A DNA stretch of 64,000 nucleotides from Edaphocola flava (GTDB lineage: Bacteria; Bacteroidota; Bacteroidia; Chitinophagales; Chitinophagaceae), in assembly GCF_004118155.1 (NCBI RefSeq), contig NZ_SAIQ01000002.1, forward strand, positions 705,910-769,909. The letters run 5' to 3'. How positions within the stretch are numbered: position 1 is the first letter of the stretch; the number at the start of each line of letters is the position of its first letter. Shown piece by piece: positions 46,353 through 54,613 of this stretch. The notes under the pieces are model-generated. The model was not told the origin of the DNA and made no database searches. It saw nothing but the letters and a program-made list of their open reading frames with translations. The position numbers were made by a program, and so were the translations under genes.

Positions 46353-46925
46353 TTAAACTATTTTTTCTACTTGTGTGAAGTTCAGCTCTACGATCTGGGC
46401 ACGGCCGAAAATCTTTACGCTTACTTTCAGCTTGCGTTTTTCATCGCTGATTTCTTCAATTGTACCGTTAAACTCGTTGAACGGACCATCAATCACTTTA
46501 ATGGTTTCACCCATGATGAATGGTTCTGCCATCTGAACGCCTTGTTCCATAACCTCATCCAGGTTACCAAACATTTTGTTCACTTCAGATTTACGCAGCG
46601 GGGTAGGGTTCTCTTTTCCTAAGAAATGGATTACACCAGTAACCGCAACGATAGTCTGTAACATCGTATCATTGAATTTACCTTCAACGGCTTCGATCAT
46701 CAGATAACCCGGGAATAAGATTTTCTCTCTCAGGGCTTTTTTACCATTGGTTACTTTAAAAACCTTTTCAACAGGACATAATACCTGTATGATGGCATTG
46801 CTCCATCCGCTGATGCGGATTTCTTTATCCAGATGCTCTTTTACTTTTCTTTCTTTACCGCTTACCACGCGCAATACATACCACTTGGTATCTTGTGCAG
46901 GTTGGGTTTGTACGCTATCGCTCAT
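46353..46925 (-). CDS. nusG: Transcription elongation/antitermination factor NusG
   Basis: The protein has 190 residues. The NGN domain begins WYVLRVVSGKERKVKEHL, and the C-terminal KOW domain reads GETIKVIDGPFNEFNGTIEEI. NusG binds RNA polymerase and couples it to ribosomes or Rho. It follows secE after 15 nt in the conserved order tRNA-Trp, secE, nusG. In most relatives rplK follows, but here the transcript ends in a strong terminator and the next gene is convergent. Confidence 0.96.
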   Translation of the reverse strand: MSDSVQTQPAQDTKWYVLRVVSGKERKVKEHLDKEIRISGWSNAIIQVLCPVEKVFKVTNGKKALREKILFPGYLMIEAVEGKFNDTMLQTIVAVTGVIHFLGKENPTPLRKSEVNKMFGNLDEVMEQGVQMAEPFIMGETIKVIDGPFNEFNGTIEEISDEKRKLKVSVKIFGRAQIVELNFTQVEKIV

Positions 46926-46940
46926 TCTTGACGTTTTCGA

Positions 46941-47132
46941 TTATGCAAAACTGTATACGAACTTCATCAGGGCCTGACATGCAGAGTCTAAGCCGAAGAT
47001 AAGCAGTGTCGTTACCAACAATGCTACCAATACAACAACAGTAGTTGATTGTAAATCACTCCAAGATGGCCAGCTTACTTTGTGGACCAGCTCGTCGTAA
47101 GCTTCCTGAATATATGAACCAAATTTAGCCAT
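46941..47132 (-). CDS. secE: Preprotein translocase subunit SecE
   Basis: The protein has 63 residues in the short, single-membrane-segment form. The amphipathic helix contains AYDELVHKVSWPSWSDLQSTT, with the conserved Lys-Val-Ser-Trp-Pro core, followed by the membrane segment (VVVLVALLVTTLLIFGLD). SecE stabilises SecY in the translocon. It is co-transcribed with nusG. Confidence 0.95.
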   Translation of the reverse strand: MAKFGSYIQEAYDELVHKVSWPSWSDLQSTTVVVLVALLVTTLLIFGLDSACQALMKFVYSFA

Positions 47133-47148
47133 AGTATGTATAAATTAA

Positions 47149-47167
47149 AAAAGCCCAGAGGGCTTTT
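47149..47167 (-). terminator. Short hairpin with T tail between tRNA-Trp and secE
   Basis: The arms AAAAGCCC and GGGCTTTT enclose a 3-nt loop. On the minus strand it is followed by T residues, so it could end the tRNA transcript or attenuate secE-nusG. Confidence 0.65.
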
Positions 47168-47174
47168 GTGTTTG

Positions 47175-47245
47175 CACGGGCACTAGGATTCGAACCCAGA
47201 TCAAAGGTTTTGGAGACCCGTATGCTACCATTGCACCATGCCCGT
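47175..47245 (-). tRNA. tRNA-Trp (anticodon CCA)
   Basis: 71 nt on the minus strand. The 7-bp acceptor stem is ACGGGCA with TGCCCGT, the discriminator base is G, the D arm uses GTGC with GCAT, the anticodon loop is CTCCAAA, and the T arm is CTGGG TTCGAAT CCTAG. The anticodon stem has a C-T mismatch at 27-43. CCA is not encoded. Confidence 0.95.
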
Positions 47246-47302
47246 ATACCGTTTCAAATTGCTCAAGCGTTTTAAGGCGCTATTCCTTTCCTGAAAGGAC
47301 TG

Positions 47303-47334
47303 CAAAGATAGGATTCGATTTTTACAAATCCAAA
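47303..47334 (-). promoter_or_regulatory. Promoter for tRNA-Trp, secE and nusG
   Basis: On the minus strand TTTG (47331-47334), 20 nt, TATCTTTG (47303-47310). Transcription should start near 47296, about 50 nt before the tRNA. Confidence 0.75.
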
Positions 47335-47342
47335 TTTTTTCT

Positions 47343-47786
47343 TCATTTTATCGAACATTTTATTGTCCGTGTTTGTTCGTCCAAAACTTCCAGACTTATA
47401 TAGAAGGTCCGGGCCGGAAGCAGGTCTGGTGCTTTCTCCCACCATTCGATGATACATAAGCCATCGGCATGACTGATCATGTCTTCTACACCGGCATTTA
47501 TGGCCTCTTCTTCATCATTCAGCCGGTACCAGTCACTATGGTACATGGTACGCGCTGTACCTCCATCATCTGTATAATCATACTGATTGATAATAGAGAA
47601 TGTAGGGCTGCTTACGGCATCGGTTACCCCCAGTATATCACAAAGCGCATGTGTGAATGTGGTCTTGCCGGCACCTAACTGCCCGCTCAGTGCCCATACA
47701 GGGTACTCCTTGCCCAATTGTAATACTTGCAGGGCTATATCAGGCAGCTGTACTTTGGTAAATGTCTGTTCCAGTAATGTCTTCAT
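47343..47786 (-). CDS. tsaE: tRNA threonylcarbamoyladenosine biosynthesis ATPase TsaE
   Basis: The protein has 147 residues with Walker A SGQLGAGKTTFT (about 34-45), the VSSPTFSIINQYD block, YHSDWYRL and the conserved CIIEWWEKAPDLLP near the C-terminus. TsaE drives the TsaB-TsaD complex that makes t6A37 in tRNAs reading ANN codons. It is 26 nt after the ABC ATPase gene and probably the last gene of the topA unit. Confidence 0.95.
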   Translation of the reverse strand: MKTLLEQTFTKVQLPDIALQVLQLGKEYPVWALSGQLGAGKTTFTHALCDILGVTDAVSSPTFSIINQYDYTDDGGTARTMYHSDWYRLNDEEEAINAGVEDMISHADGLCIIEWWEKAPDLLPARTFYISLEVLDEQTRTIKCSIK

Positions 47787-47812
47787 GTATAAATATGCTA
47801 TTCAGGTATGTA

Positions 47813-48568
47813 TCAGCCTTCGCGCAGCTCTTTGCCGGTCAGGTTCAGGAATACATCTTCAAGGTTTGCTTCTTTTGTTTTCTTCGTTCTCTGGAATCCG
47901 GAATCCAGCAGCTGGTCTATCAGGTGGTCCGGAGTATCTTCACGAATTATGGTACCGGAATCAACAATGGCGACACGGTCACAAAGCTCTTCTGCCTCAT
48001 CCATATAATGGGTCGTGATCACAATCGTAGTGCCGTTCTGTTTCAGCTGACGGATCAGGTCCCAGAGATTGCGTCTTGCCTGCGGATCGAGGCCGGTTGT
48101 CGGCTCATCCAGGAAGATCACCTTAGGTTTATTGATCAGGGTAGTGGCAATGGAAAAGCGTTGCTTCTGCCCGCCGGATAATTGCTTGAATTTGCTGCGG
48201 GCCTTGTCTTCCAGATTTACACTGCGCAGCAGTTCCATCGGGTCTACTGTTTCATTGTACAGGCCGGCAAACAGTTCTATCAGCTCTTTAAGGTTCAGGT
48301 TGGGATAAAAGCCGGATGCCTGCAATTGTACGCCTATGATCTGCTTGATCTGTTGCGGATGGGTATCGAGGTCCATACCGTCTACCCATACCTTACCAGA
48401 GGTTTTGGGCCTTAAGGTCTCGATAATCTCCAGTGTGGTGGTCTTGCCGGCGCCATTAGGTCCCAGCAATCCGAAAATAGTACCCTGTTGTACTTCAAAA
48501 CTGATCCCTTTTACCGCAGTAAAGGTTCCGTATTGTTTCACCAGGTTTTCTACTTTTATAATGGACAT
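47813..48568 (-). CDS. ABC transporter ATP-binding protein (drug/export type)
   Basis: The protein has 251 residues from the ATG at 48568. It has Walker A GPNGAGKTT, signature LSGGQKQR, Walker B VIFLDEP and the H-loop TTHYMDE, the pattern of CcmA/ABC-2 exporters. Those usually act with a membrane permease encoded next door. None is here: tsaE follows immediately and topA precedes. The permease must lie elsewhere or be supplied by another operon. Substrate unknown. Confidence 0.9.
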   Translation of the reverse strand: MSIIKVENLVKQYGTFTAVKGISFEVQQGTIFGLLGPNGAGKTTTLEIIETLRPKTSGKVWVDGMDLDTHPQQIKQIIGVQLQASGFYPNLNLKELIELFAGLYNETVDPMELLRSVNLEDKARSKFKQLSGGQKQRFSIATTLINKPKVIFLDEPTTGLDPQARRNLWDLIRQLKQNGTTIVITTHYMDEAEELCDRVAIVDSGTIIREDTPDHLIDQLLDSGFQRTKKTKEANLEDVFLNLTGKELREG

Positions 48569-48624
48569 GTGCTGATTCGTTGTATTCGTGAACAGAACAA
48601 TTGCCCCGTAAAGGAGCAATTGAA

Positions 48625-51249
48625 TTATTTTTTAGGAGCCGTTTTCTTCGGAGCAGCGGTTTTACCGGTAGCTGCTTTTTTAGTAGCAGTCTTCTTGGTT
48701 GCTGTCTTTTTGGTGGCAGTTGCTGTTTTCTTTGTAGCGGCTTTCTTGGTTTTCTTTTCGAATGCCTGCGGGTTTATCGCCACAATCATTTTCTTCACCT
48801 CTTCCAGCGATACATCCTGCAGGTCTTCGGCAGCATATTTTTCTCCGTCTGCTTTGCGGCCCAGTTTCAGCATTTCTTTACCGAAACGGATGAATGGCCC
48901 CCATCTGCCGTTTTCAATAGCAATCTTCTCTTCCGGCCAGTGTTGTATAAAGCGGTTCGCTTCTTTTTCCAGCTTTTTAGAGATCAGTTCTTCAATATCT
49001 TTTTGCGATAAAGCCTCAAAGTTGTATGCTCTCGGCACATTGATATATAAGTCCTGGTATTTGATAAACGGACCAAAGCGACCGGTACCCTTGGTGACCG
49101 GCATGCCTTTATAAATGCCGATCGGGGCATCGGCCTGTTGTTTTTCTTTAATGATTGCGACTGCACGATCCATATCTACCATCAGCGGATCTTCTCCTTT
49201 AGGGATAGAAATAAAGCTCTCTCCCCATTTTACATAAGGACCGAAGCGACCTACACCCACCATTATCTCCTGGTCCATATAATTGCCCAGGGTAAATGGT
49301 AGTTTGAACAGGTCCAGAGCCTCTTCCATATTGATGGTTTCAATGCTTTGTGTACGCTTCAACGGTGCAAATCGAGGTTTCTCCTCATCATCGCTGGCGC
49401 CAATCTGTACCATAGGACCGAAACGACCCAGGCGGGCAATGATTACCTTTCCACTTTCCGGATCGGTACCCAGTACGCGCTCACCCACTGCTCTGCCGGC
49501 ATGCTCCATGGTATCTGCTACCTTATCGTGAAATGGCTGGTAGAAGCTGCCGATCATCTGGTTCCATTGCTTCTTACCTGCAGCGATCTGGTCAAATTCA
49601 CTTTCGATATTTGCCGTAAAGCTATAATTCATAATGTCCGGGAAATGCTCGTTCAGGAAGTCTGTAACGACCATACCCAGATCTGTAGGGAATAATTTGT
49701 TTTTTTCTGCACCCGTCAGCTCGCTGGACACCTGTTCTTTAATGGCATCTTTAGCTAATGTCAGGACATTGAAGTTACGACGGATACCATCTTTGCTGGT
49801 CTTCTCGACATAGTTTCTCTGCTGTACCGTACTGATCGTCGGTGCATAAGTAGAAGGGCGACCGATACCCAGCTCTTCCAGTTTTTTAACCAGGCTGGCC
49901 TCTGTATATCGCGGTGCCGGACGGCTGTAGCGCTCTGTGGCCTTCATTTCTACAAGCGGCAATACCTGACCCCTGTTCAGTGGTGGTAATAAGCCTTCCT
50001 GTGTTTCATCATCCTCATCATCCTTACCTTCAAGATATACTTTCAGGAATCCGTCAAACTTGATCACCTCACCCGTTGCGGTTAATTTTTCCTGCGGTAA
50101 AGTAGAAATATCGATAGTCGCTACTGTTTTTTCAGTAATAGCATCTTCCATCTGGCAGGCAATGGTACGCTTCCAGATCAGGTCATAAAGACGTTGTCCA
50201 TCCTGGTCGCTGATCTGCGAAATCATCATATCCGTTGGACGGATGGCCTCATGCGCTTCCTGTGCGGATGCATTTTTGTTCTGGTATTGTCTTCTTTTAT
50301 GGTAAGATTTGCCGAATTGTCTTTCGATGGCCTGTGCAGCATTGGCCAGGGCAGTTTCACTCAGGTTCACACTATCCGTACGCATATAAGTGATATACCC
50401 ATTTTCGTACAGTGTTTGTGCCAGCCTCATCGTACGGCTTACCGAGTAGCCCAGTTTTCGGCTTGCTTCCTGTTGCAGGGTAGAGGTAGTAAATGGTGCA
50501 GAGGGTGTCTTGCGACCAGGTTTTACTTCTACATTTTGTACGGCGAATGAAGCCCCGATACAGTTCTGCAGGAAATTACGTGCATCTTCCTGGCGGCTGA
50601 TGCGGGCACCTTCTGCTTTGAAGGTAACCAGTCTTTTATTAATATCCTGTGCTTCAAATAAAGCATCTATTTTGTAACTGCTTTCTGTTCTGAATTGGTT
50701 GATCTCGCGCTCTCTTTCTACAATCAATTTTACCGCAACCGATTGTACACGGCCTGCCGAAAGGCTTTTTCCGCTAAGCTTGCGCCAGAGTACCGGAGAT
50801 ATTTCAAAGCCCACAATACGGTCCAGTACACGACGGGCCTGTTGTGCATTAACGAGGTCCATATTCACGGTTCTGGGATTCTGTACCGCTTTCTGAATGG
50901 CTGGTTTGGTAATCTCGTGGAATACAATTCTTTTAGTGGTCAGAGGGTTCAGTCCGAGTTCTTCGCAAAGGTGCCATGAAATGGCTTCTCCTTCGCGGTC
51001 CTCATCCGTTGCGAGCCATACCTCCTGGGCTTTCTTCGCCAGGGATTTAAGCTCCTTCACCACTCTCGCTTTATCTTCTGATACAGTATATTTTGGTTGA
51101 AACCCGTTTTCAATATCAATACCCATCCCTTCTTTCTCCAGGTCTCTGATATGTCCGAAACTCGATTTTACTTCAAAGTCTTTTCCTAGTATCTTTTCTA
51201 TAGTTTTCGCCTTTGCAGGCGACTCCACGATCAATAAGTTTTTAGCCAT
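48625..51249 (-). CDS. topA: DNA topoisomerase I
   Basis: The protein has 874 residues from the ATG at 51249. It relaxes negative supercoils by cutting one strand. Visible are the Toprim motifs IVESPAKAKTI and ATDEDREGEAI and the active-site tyrosine in YITYMRTDS. The C-terminal half carries four TopoI_C repeats of the form GRFGPxVxxG, in place of zinc ribbons, and ends in a Lys/Ala/Thr-rich tail of about 40 residues (KKTATKKTA units) that likely binds DNA. An ABC ATPase gene follows after 56 nt. Confidence 0.96.
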   Translation of the reverse strand: MAKNLLIVESPAKAKTIEKILGKDFEVKSSFGHIRDLEKEGMGIDIENGFQPKYTVSEDKARVVKELKSLAKKAQEVWLATDEDREGEAISWHLCEELGLNPLTTKRIVFHEITKPAIQKAVQNPRTVNMDLVNAQQARRVLDRIVGFEISPVLWRKLSGKSLSAGRVQSVAVKLIVEREREINQFRTESSYKIDALFEAQDINKRLVTFKAEGARISRQEDARNFLQNCIGASFAVQNVEVKPGRKTPSAPFTTSTLQQEASRKLGYSVSRTMRLAQTLYENGYITYMRTDSVNLSETALANAAQAIERQFGKSYHKRRQYQNKNASAQEAHEAIRPTDMMISQISDQDGQRLYDLIWKRTIACQMEDAITEKTVATIDISTLPQEKLTATGEVIKFDGFLKVYLEGKDDEDDETQEGLLPPLNRGQVLPLVEMKATERYSRPAPRYTEASLVKKLEELGIGRPSTYAPTISTVQQRNYVEKTSKDGIRRNFNVLTLAKDAIKEQVSSELTGAEKNKLFPTDLGMVVTDFLNEHFPDIMNYSFTANIESEFDQIAAGKKQWNQMIGSFYQPFHDKVADTMEHAGRAVGERVLGTDPESGKVIIARLGRFGPMVQIGASDDEEKPRFAPLKRTQSIETINMEEALDLFKLPFTLGNYMDQEIMVGVGRFGPYVKWGESFISIPKGEDPLMVDMDRAVAIIKEKQQADAPIGIYKGMPVTKGTGRFGPFIKYQDLYINVPRAYNFEALSQKDIEELISKKLEKEANRFIQHWPEEKIAIENGRWGPFIRFGKEMLKLGRKADGEKYAAEDLQDVSLEEVKKMIVAINPQAFEKKTKKAATKKTATATKKTATKKTATKKAATGKTAAPKKTAPKK

Positions 51250-51322
51250 GTTATGCTTTAATAGGATTGCAAAGTTATAAGAATTTATCTTATCCAAAAT
51301 TTTCGTAATCACTAAAGTAAAT

Positions 51323-51350
51323 AAAAAGCCCCCAAATCGGGGGCTTTTTT
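51323..51350 (-). terminator. Terminator after type A cargo gene
   Basis: A perfect 11-bp stem AAAAAGCCCCC with its complement and an AAATC loop, 16 nt beyond the stop at 51366. Confidence 0.88.
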
Positions 51351-51365
51351 CTGAAAATAGTATAA

Positions 51366-53264
51366 CTATTTGATACTGATTCTGGTATGTTGTTTCGCTC
51401 CGGCGGCGTTTGTCACCTCGATCAGGTACAGTCCGGTAGATGGGATATGTAACTGGTGCGTAAAGCCTGTCAGGTCTTTTTCCATAACCACCTGGCCGAT
51501 GACATTGGTGATACGGATGTGGAACTGATCGCTGTTGTCGCTCAGGTTGAGTGTAAAGTCTCCTGTGCTGCTCGGGTTAGGATATACATCCTTAATGCTG
51601 AATGCAGCATCAAGTTGCAGCATTTTGGAGTAAATACTCGGATTTACATTACAGGAAGTGATCTGTACCGGATAGAGGCCAGCAGTAGCCGGATGGAAGT
51701 TCGGAGACAGATTGATGTCTTGCTCCTGTACAGGGATGTACTGCGGCACATAAGACTCGCTGTTAGCGTCTACAGACAGTGTGTTATCGCAATAGTGCGT
51801 ACCGGTATATTTTTGATATATGAAACGGCCGTCTTTGTTATTGCCCTGGAATTTCAGCAGGTCCATCTGTAACAGATCACCATCCGGGCTTGGTAACATT
51901 GAGGAGTAAGGATTAGTCCACAGTGGAATGCGGGCATTCAGCCTGTTGGCATTGAAATTGAAAAATGGTTCACAACCGCTGGCATTTGGTGTATAGCTGA
52001 AACCAAAACCACCGGAAGGATATAGCTCTCCATTAGAGATATCCAGGCCTAAGCCAAAGGTGAATGGTACATAGCTTATATCGTTGATCATACTACGGAT
52101 ACCCGTAATGGAGAATGTGGTAGACAGGTCGCCGATATTATGAATATTCATCGGTTGTGTCTTGGTATTATACGAGTATGGTATGGTTTTGATCTCCAGG
52201 GCGTTGTTCGTACTGGTCATCAGTTTCAGATTATTGTCTACAGCCGCAAGTGCCGGCATAGCCAGTTCTCCGTCACGATATGCAGTCAGCACATTGATGT
52301 ATGCATAATCTTTATATTTGGCCAGGTCTACGTTCACCAGACCATTAAAGGAAGTAGGGCTCAGGGTGCCGGAATAAGTGTACCCGAATGCATGGTCCTC
52401 TGCAATGTCGAGGGTGCTTTTTTTCAGGATCAGGTTACGGGCATAAGAAGAGTTAATTGCATCCACATAGCCACCTACATCAGCACTGGACTTACCATTG
52501 GCCGTAGCGGTTACCAATACTGCGTCATTTAATAACTGCAGACGCATACCATTATCATAGTCAGGAATGTCAGCCGGATTGTATCCACCGGTAGAAACCT
52601 TTGATGTATTGTGTGTTTTACAGATCAGGCTACCACTATAGTAATCAAATTTCAATACAAACAGTGATTTTTCTTCCGGAGCATCGGGATTGATATTGTT
52701 AGAGGCATTATCAATAAAATAACCCGTAGTGAAGATATTGGATCCGTCTGTCACAGTATGTTGCGGGAATAGACCGTTCGGTATATTGGCCGGATCTAAA
52801 GTGAAACATTTTTCAATGAATGGTGGCTGGTTAAAATCGGTACATTTCAGTACCAGGTACAGGGGTACCGCAGTATAGCCGTTATGCGCCACCATGGTCA
52901 CCAGCTGATATCCGTCAAAATTGGTTATGCCCACAATTTTGGAGCGGTAAGGCAATTGGATAGAATAACTTTTTACCTGAGGGCTGCCTAAGTTAGAGCC
53001 GGTCTGGTATAAAATGTTGAGGGATACAGTGTATTCAAAGTAATTATCAAAACTTATACTACCAGCAGAAACAGTTCCTTCCTGACCAATGTCGTAAAAA
53101 AAGTTCTTGCTAATGGAGTAATTGTAGTGCGAAGCATTAGCATTCGTATTGAGGCAGGGAATAGCCTGTGCATAAGATGCTGTCTGGCTCAACGGTAGTG
53201 TGGCCAGGGTAATGAAACCGGCGAGAAGGGTTCTCTTAATAGTTGGTAAGTTTTTCATTTTCAT
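51366..53264 (-). CDS. T9SS cargo protein, type A sorting domain
   Basis: The protein has 632 residues from the ATG at 53264; ATG at 53258 is also possible. The signal peptide ends ...SQTASYAQA. The central 520 residues look beta-rich, with no catalytic motif or named domain that I recognise. The C-terminal 75 residues form the type A sorting domain: KDVYPNPSSTGDFTLNL, then ITNVIGQVV, GLYLIEV and a final HTRISIK. It should be exported across the outer membrane and held on or released from the surface. A -7 box TAGATTTG lies 30 nt upstream. Confidence 0.87.
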   Translation of the reverse strand: MKMKNLPTIKRTLLAGFITLATLPLSQTASYAQAIPCLNTNANASHYNYSISKNFFYDIGQEGTVSAGSISFDNYFEYTVSLNILYQTGSNLGSPQVKSYSIQLPYRSKIVGITNFDGYQLVTMVAHNGYTAVPLYLVLKCTDFNQPPFIEKCFTLDPANIPNGLFPQHTVTDGSNIFTTGYFIDNASNNINPDAPEEKSLFVLKFDYYSGSLICKTHNTSKVSTGGYNPADIPDYDNGMRLQLLNDAVLVTATANGKSSADVGGYVDAINSSYARNLILKKSTLDIAEDHAFGYTYSGTLSPTSFNGLVNVDLAKYKDYAYINVLTAYRDGELAMPALAAVDNNLKLMTSTNNALEIKTIPYSYNTKTQPMNIHNIGDLSTTFSITGIRSMINDISYVPFTFGLGLDISNGELYPSGGFGFSYTPNASGCEPFFNFNANRLNARIPLWTNPYSSMLPSPDGDLLQMDLLKFQGNNKDGRFIYQKYTGTHYCDNTLSVDANSESYVPQYIPVQEQDINLSPNFHPATAGLYPVQITSCNVNPSIYSKMLQLDAAFSIKDVYPNPSSTGDFTLNLSDNSDQFHIRITNVIGQVVMEKDLTGFTHQLHIPSTGLYLIEVTNAAGAKQHTRISIK

Positions 53265-53293
53265 ATAGTTATAACATTTAGATTGTTGTTTCA

Positions 53294-53301
53294 CAAATCT
53301 A
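53294..53301 (-). promoter_or_regulatory. -7 element TAGATTTG for the type A cargo gene
   Basis: It is an exact TAnnTTTG match on the minus strand, 29 nt before the ATG at 53264. Confidence 0.5.
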
Positions 53302-53353
53302 GGAAAAAATAATTCTTAAAAGAACTTTAACTTATATTTTTAAATTTGTTAAT

Positions 53354-53361
53354 TATCTTTG
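53354..53361 (+). promoter_or_regulatory. -7 element TATCTTTG for the SPFH gene
   Basis: It is an exact consensus match, 30 nt before the ATG. No -33 TTTG at normal spacing. The overlapping GATATCAAATTGATATT has GATATC/GATATT symmetry that could bind a regulator. Confidence 0.55.
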
Positions 53362-53391
53362 ATATCAAATTGATATTAAACTGAATTAATT

Positions 53392-54270
53392 ATGGAAAAA
53401 CTTATTAAACCTATTTCGGGCTATCTCGCACTGGTTGCTGCCCTGGCCTGCGCCGCCTTGTCTGTCATCTGCTTCGTAAATGCTGAAGGGGCCGACGGAA
53501 CCAATAATCCTTTGTTCATTATCCTGGGCATCGTACTGGTTATTGCTTTTTTCTTTCTGCTTAAGGGGTTGATGATTATCAATCCGAACCACTCCCGTGT
53601 GCTAAACTTCTTCGGTAAGTATGTAGGCACGGTTAAAGAGAACGGATTGTTTTTTGTAAACCCGCTGTTTTCCACCGTAAAAGTGAGCCTGAGATCTGAT
53701 AACCTTCAGGGGCAAACGCTGAAAGTGAACGATAAGATGGGTAACCCGATTGAGATCGGTGCCGTAATTGTATGGCAGGTTGGCGATACGTATAAGGCTA
53801 CTTATGATGTAACCAATTATGCCTCTTATGTGCGTACGCAAAGCGAAGCGGCGGTACGTCACCTGGCCGGAAGCTTTCCTTACGATAACCTGGAAGATGA
53901 AGGTGCAGATATTACCCTGAGAGAGGGTGGTGATGCCGTAAATCGTATCCTGGAACAGGAACTGACCGACCGTCTGGCTCCTGCCGGAATTGTGATTAAA
54001 GAAGCCCGTATCAGTCACCTGGCCTATGCTTCAGAGATTGCCGGTGCCATGTTGCAACGCCAGCAGGCTACTGCTATCGTAGCGGCACGTGCCAAAATAG
54101 TAGAAGGTGCGGTGGGTATGGTAGAAATGGCGCTGCAAAAATTATCTGAAAAAGATATCGTAGAGCTGGACAATGAAAAGAAAGCAGCCATGGTGAGCAA
54201 CCTGATGGTTGTACTGTGTGGTGAAAAAGCTGCGGCTCCGGTACTGAACACCGGAACATTGTATCAATAA
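53392..54270 (+). CDS. SPFH/Band 7 domain membrane protein
   Basis: The protein has 292 residues. Two hydrophobic segments (about 10-30 and 41-62) sit at the N-terminus. The SPFH domain (about 65-230) includes LNFFGKYVGTVKENGLFFVNP, VNDKMGNPIEIGAVIVW and SEAAVRHLAGSFPYD. A helical tail rich in Ala/Gln/Arg (LQRQQATAIVAARAKIVEGA) follows. Such proteins oligomerise in membrane microdomains and often regulate membrane proteases like FtsH. Its partner gene, four bases downstream, encodes a ribbon-helix-helix protein. Confidence 0.9.
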   Translation: MEKLIKPISGYLALVAALACAALSVICFVNAEGADGTNNPLFIILGIVLVIAFFFLLKGLMIINPNHSRVLNFFGKYVGTVKENGLFFVNPLFSTVKVSLRSDNLQGQTLKVNDKMGNPIEIGAVIVWQVGDTYKATYDVTNYASYVRTQSEAAVRHLAGSFPYDNLEDEGADITLREGGDAVNRILEQELTDRLAPAGIVIKEARISHLAYASEIAGAMLQRQQATAIVAARAKIVEGAVGMVEMALQKLSEKDIVELDNEKKAAMVSNLMVVLCGEKAAAPVLNTGTLYQ

Positions 54271-54273
54271 AAA

Positions 54274-54465
54274 ATGAATGCTATGCCGGATAAAAAGAAC
54301 TTTATGCTGAGAGTGGATGCCGATATGTATAAGGCATTGGAAAAATGGGCTGCAGATGATTTTCGCAGTGTCAACGGGCAGATCGAATACCTGCTGCACA
54401 AAGCACTTAAAGATCAGGGGCGTTTGCCCAAAGAGCCGGCAAAGCCAAACGATAAAAGCAAATAA
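54274..54465 (+). CDS. Arc-like ribbon-helix-helix protein paired with SPFH gene
   Basis: The protein has 63 residues (60 if the Met at 54283 is used). The pattern NFMLRVDADMYKALEKWAADDFRSVNGQIEYLLHKAL is a single ribbon-helix-helix motif of the Arc/MetJ type: a strand, then two helices. It should dimerise and bind DNA. A basic Lys/Pro-rich tail follows. It begins 3 nt after the SPFH stop, so they are translated together. Similar pairs are known in other bacteria. No toxin gene accompanies it, so a toxin-antitoxin reading is not supported. Confidence 0.83.
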   Translation: MNAMPDKKNFMLRVDADMYKALEKWAADDFRSVNGQIEYLLHKALKDQGRLPKEPAKPNDKSK

Positions 54466-54482
54466 CGATAAGCACAACTGTA

Positions 54483-54532
54483 CATTTACCACAAAAGGGT
54501 CTGCATATATGCAGACCCTTTTGTGGTAAATG
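54483..54532. terminator. Perfect 50-bp palindrome after the SPFH/RHH pair
   Basis: All 25 base pairs match, with no spacer at the centre (GCATATATGC). The T run lies within the right arm (CCCTTTTGTGG). It could act as a terminator or as a protein-binding palindrome. Confidence 0.8.
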
Positions 54533-54613
54533 AGTTTTAAGCTCCAACGTAAATGATTGAAAACATGTCTTTTAAGAACATACTCCCTATTGTTTTGCAA
54601 ACCCTCTATCGAC

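Noticed and set aside
54274..54465. Toxin-antitoxin module based on the RHH protein
   Set aside because: No toxin-like gene is adjacent; the partner is an SPFH membrane protein.
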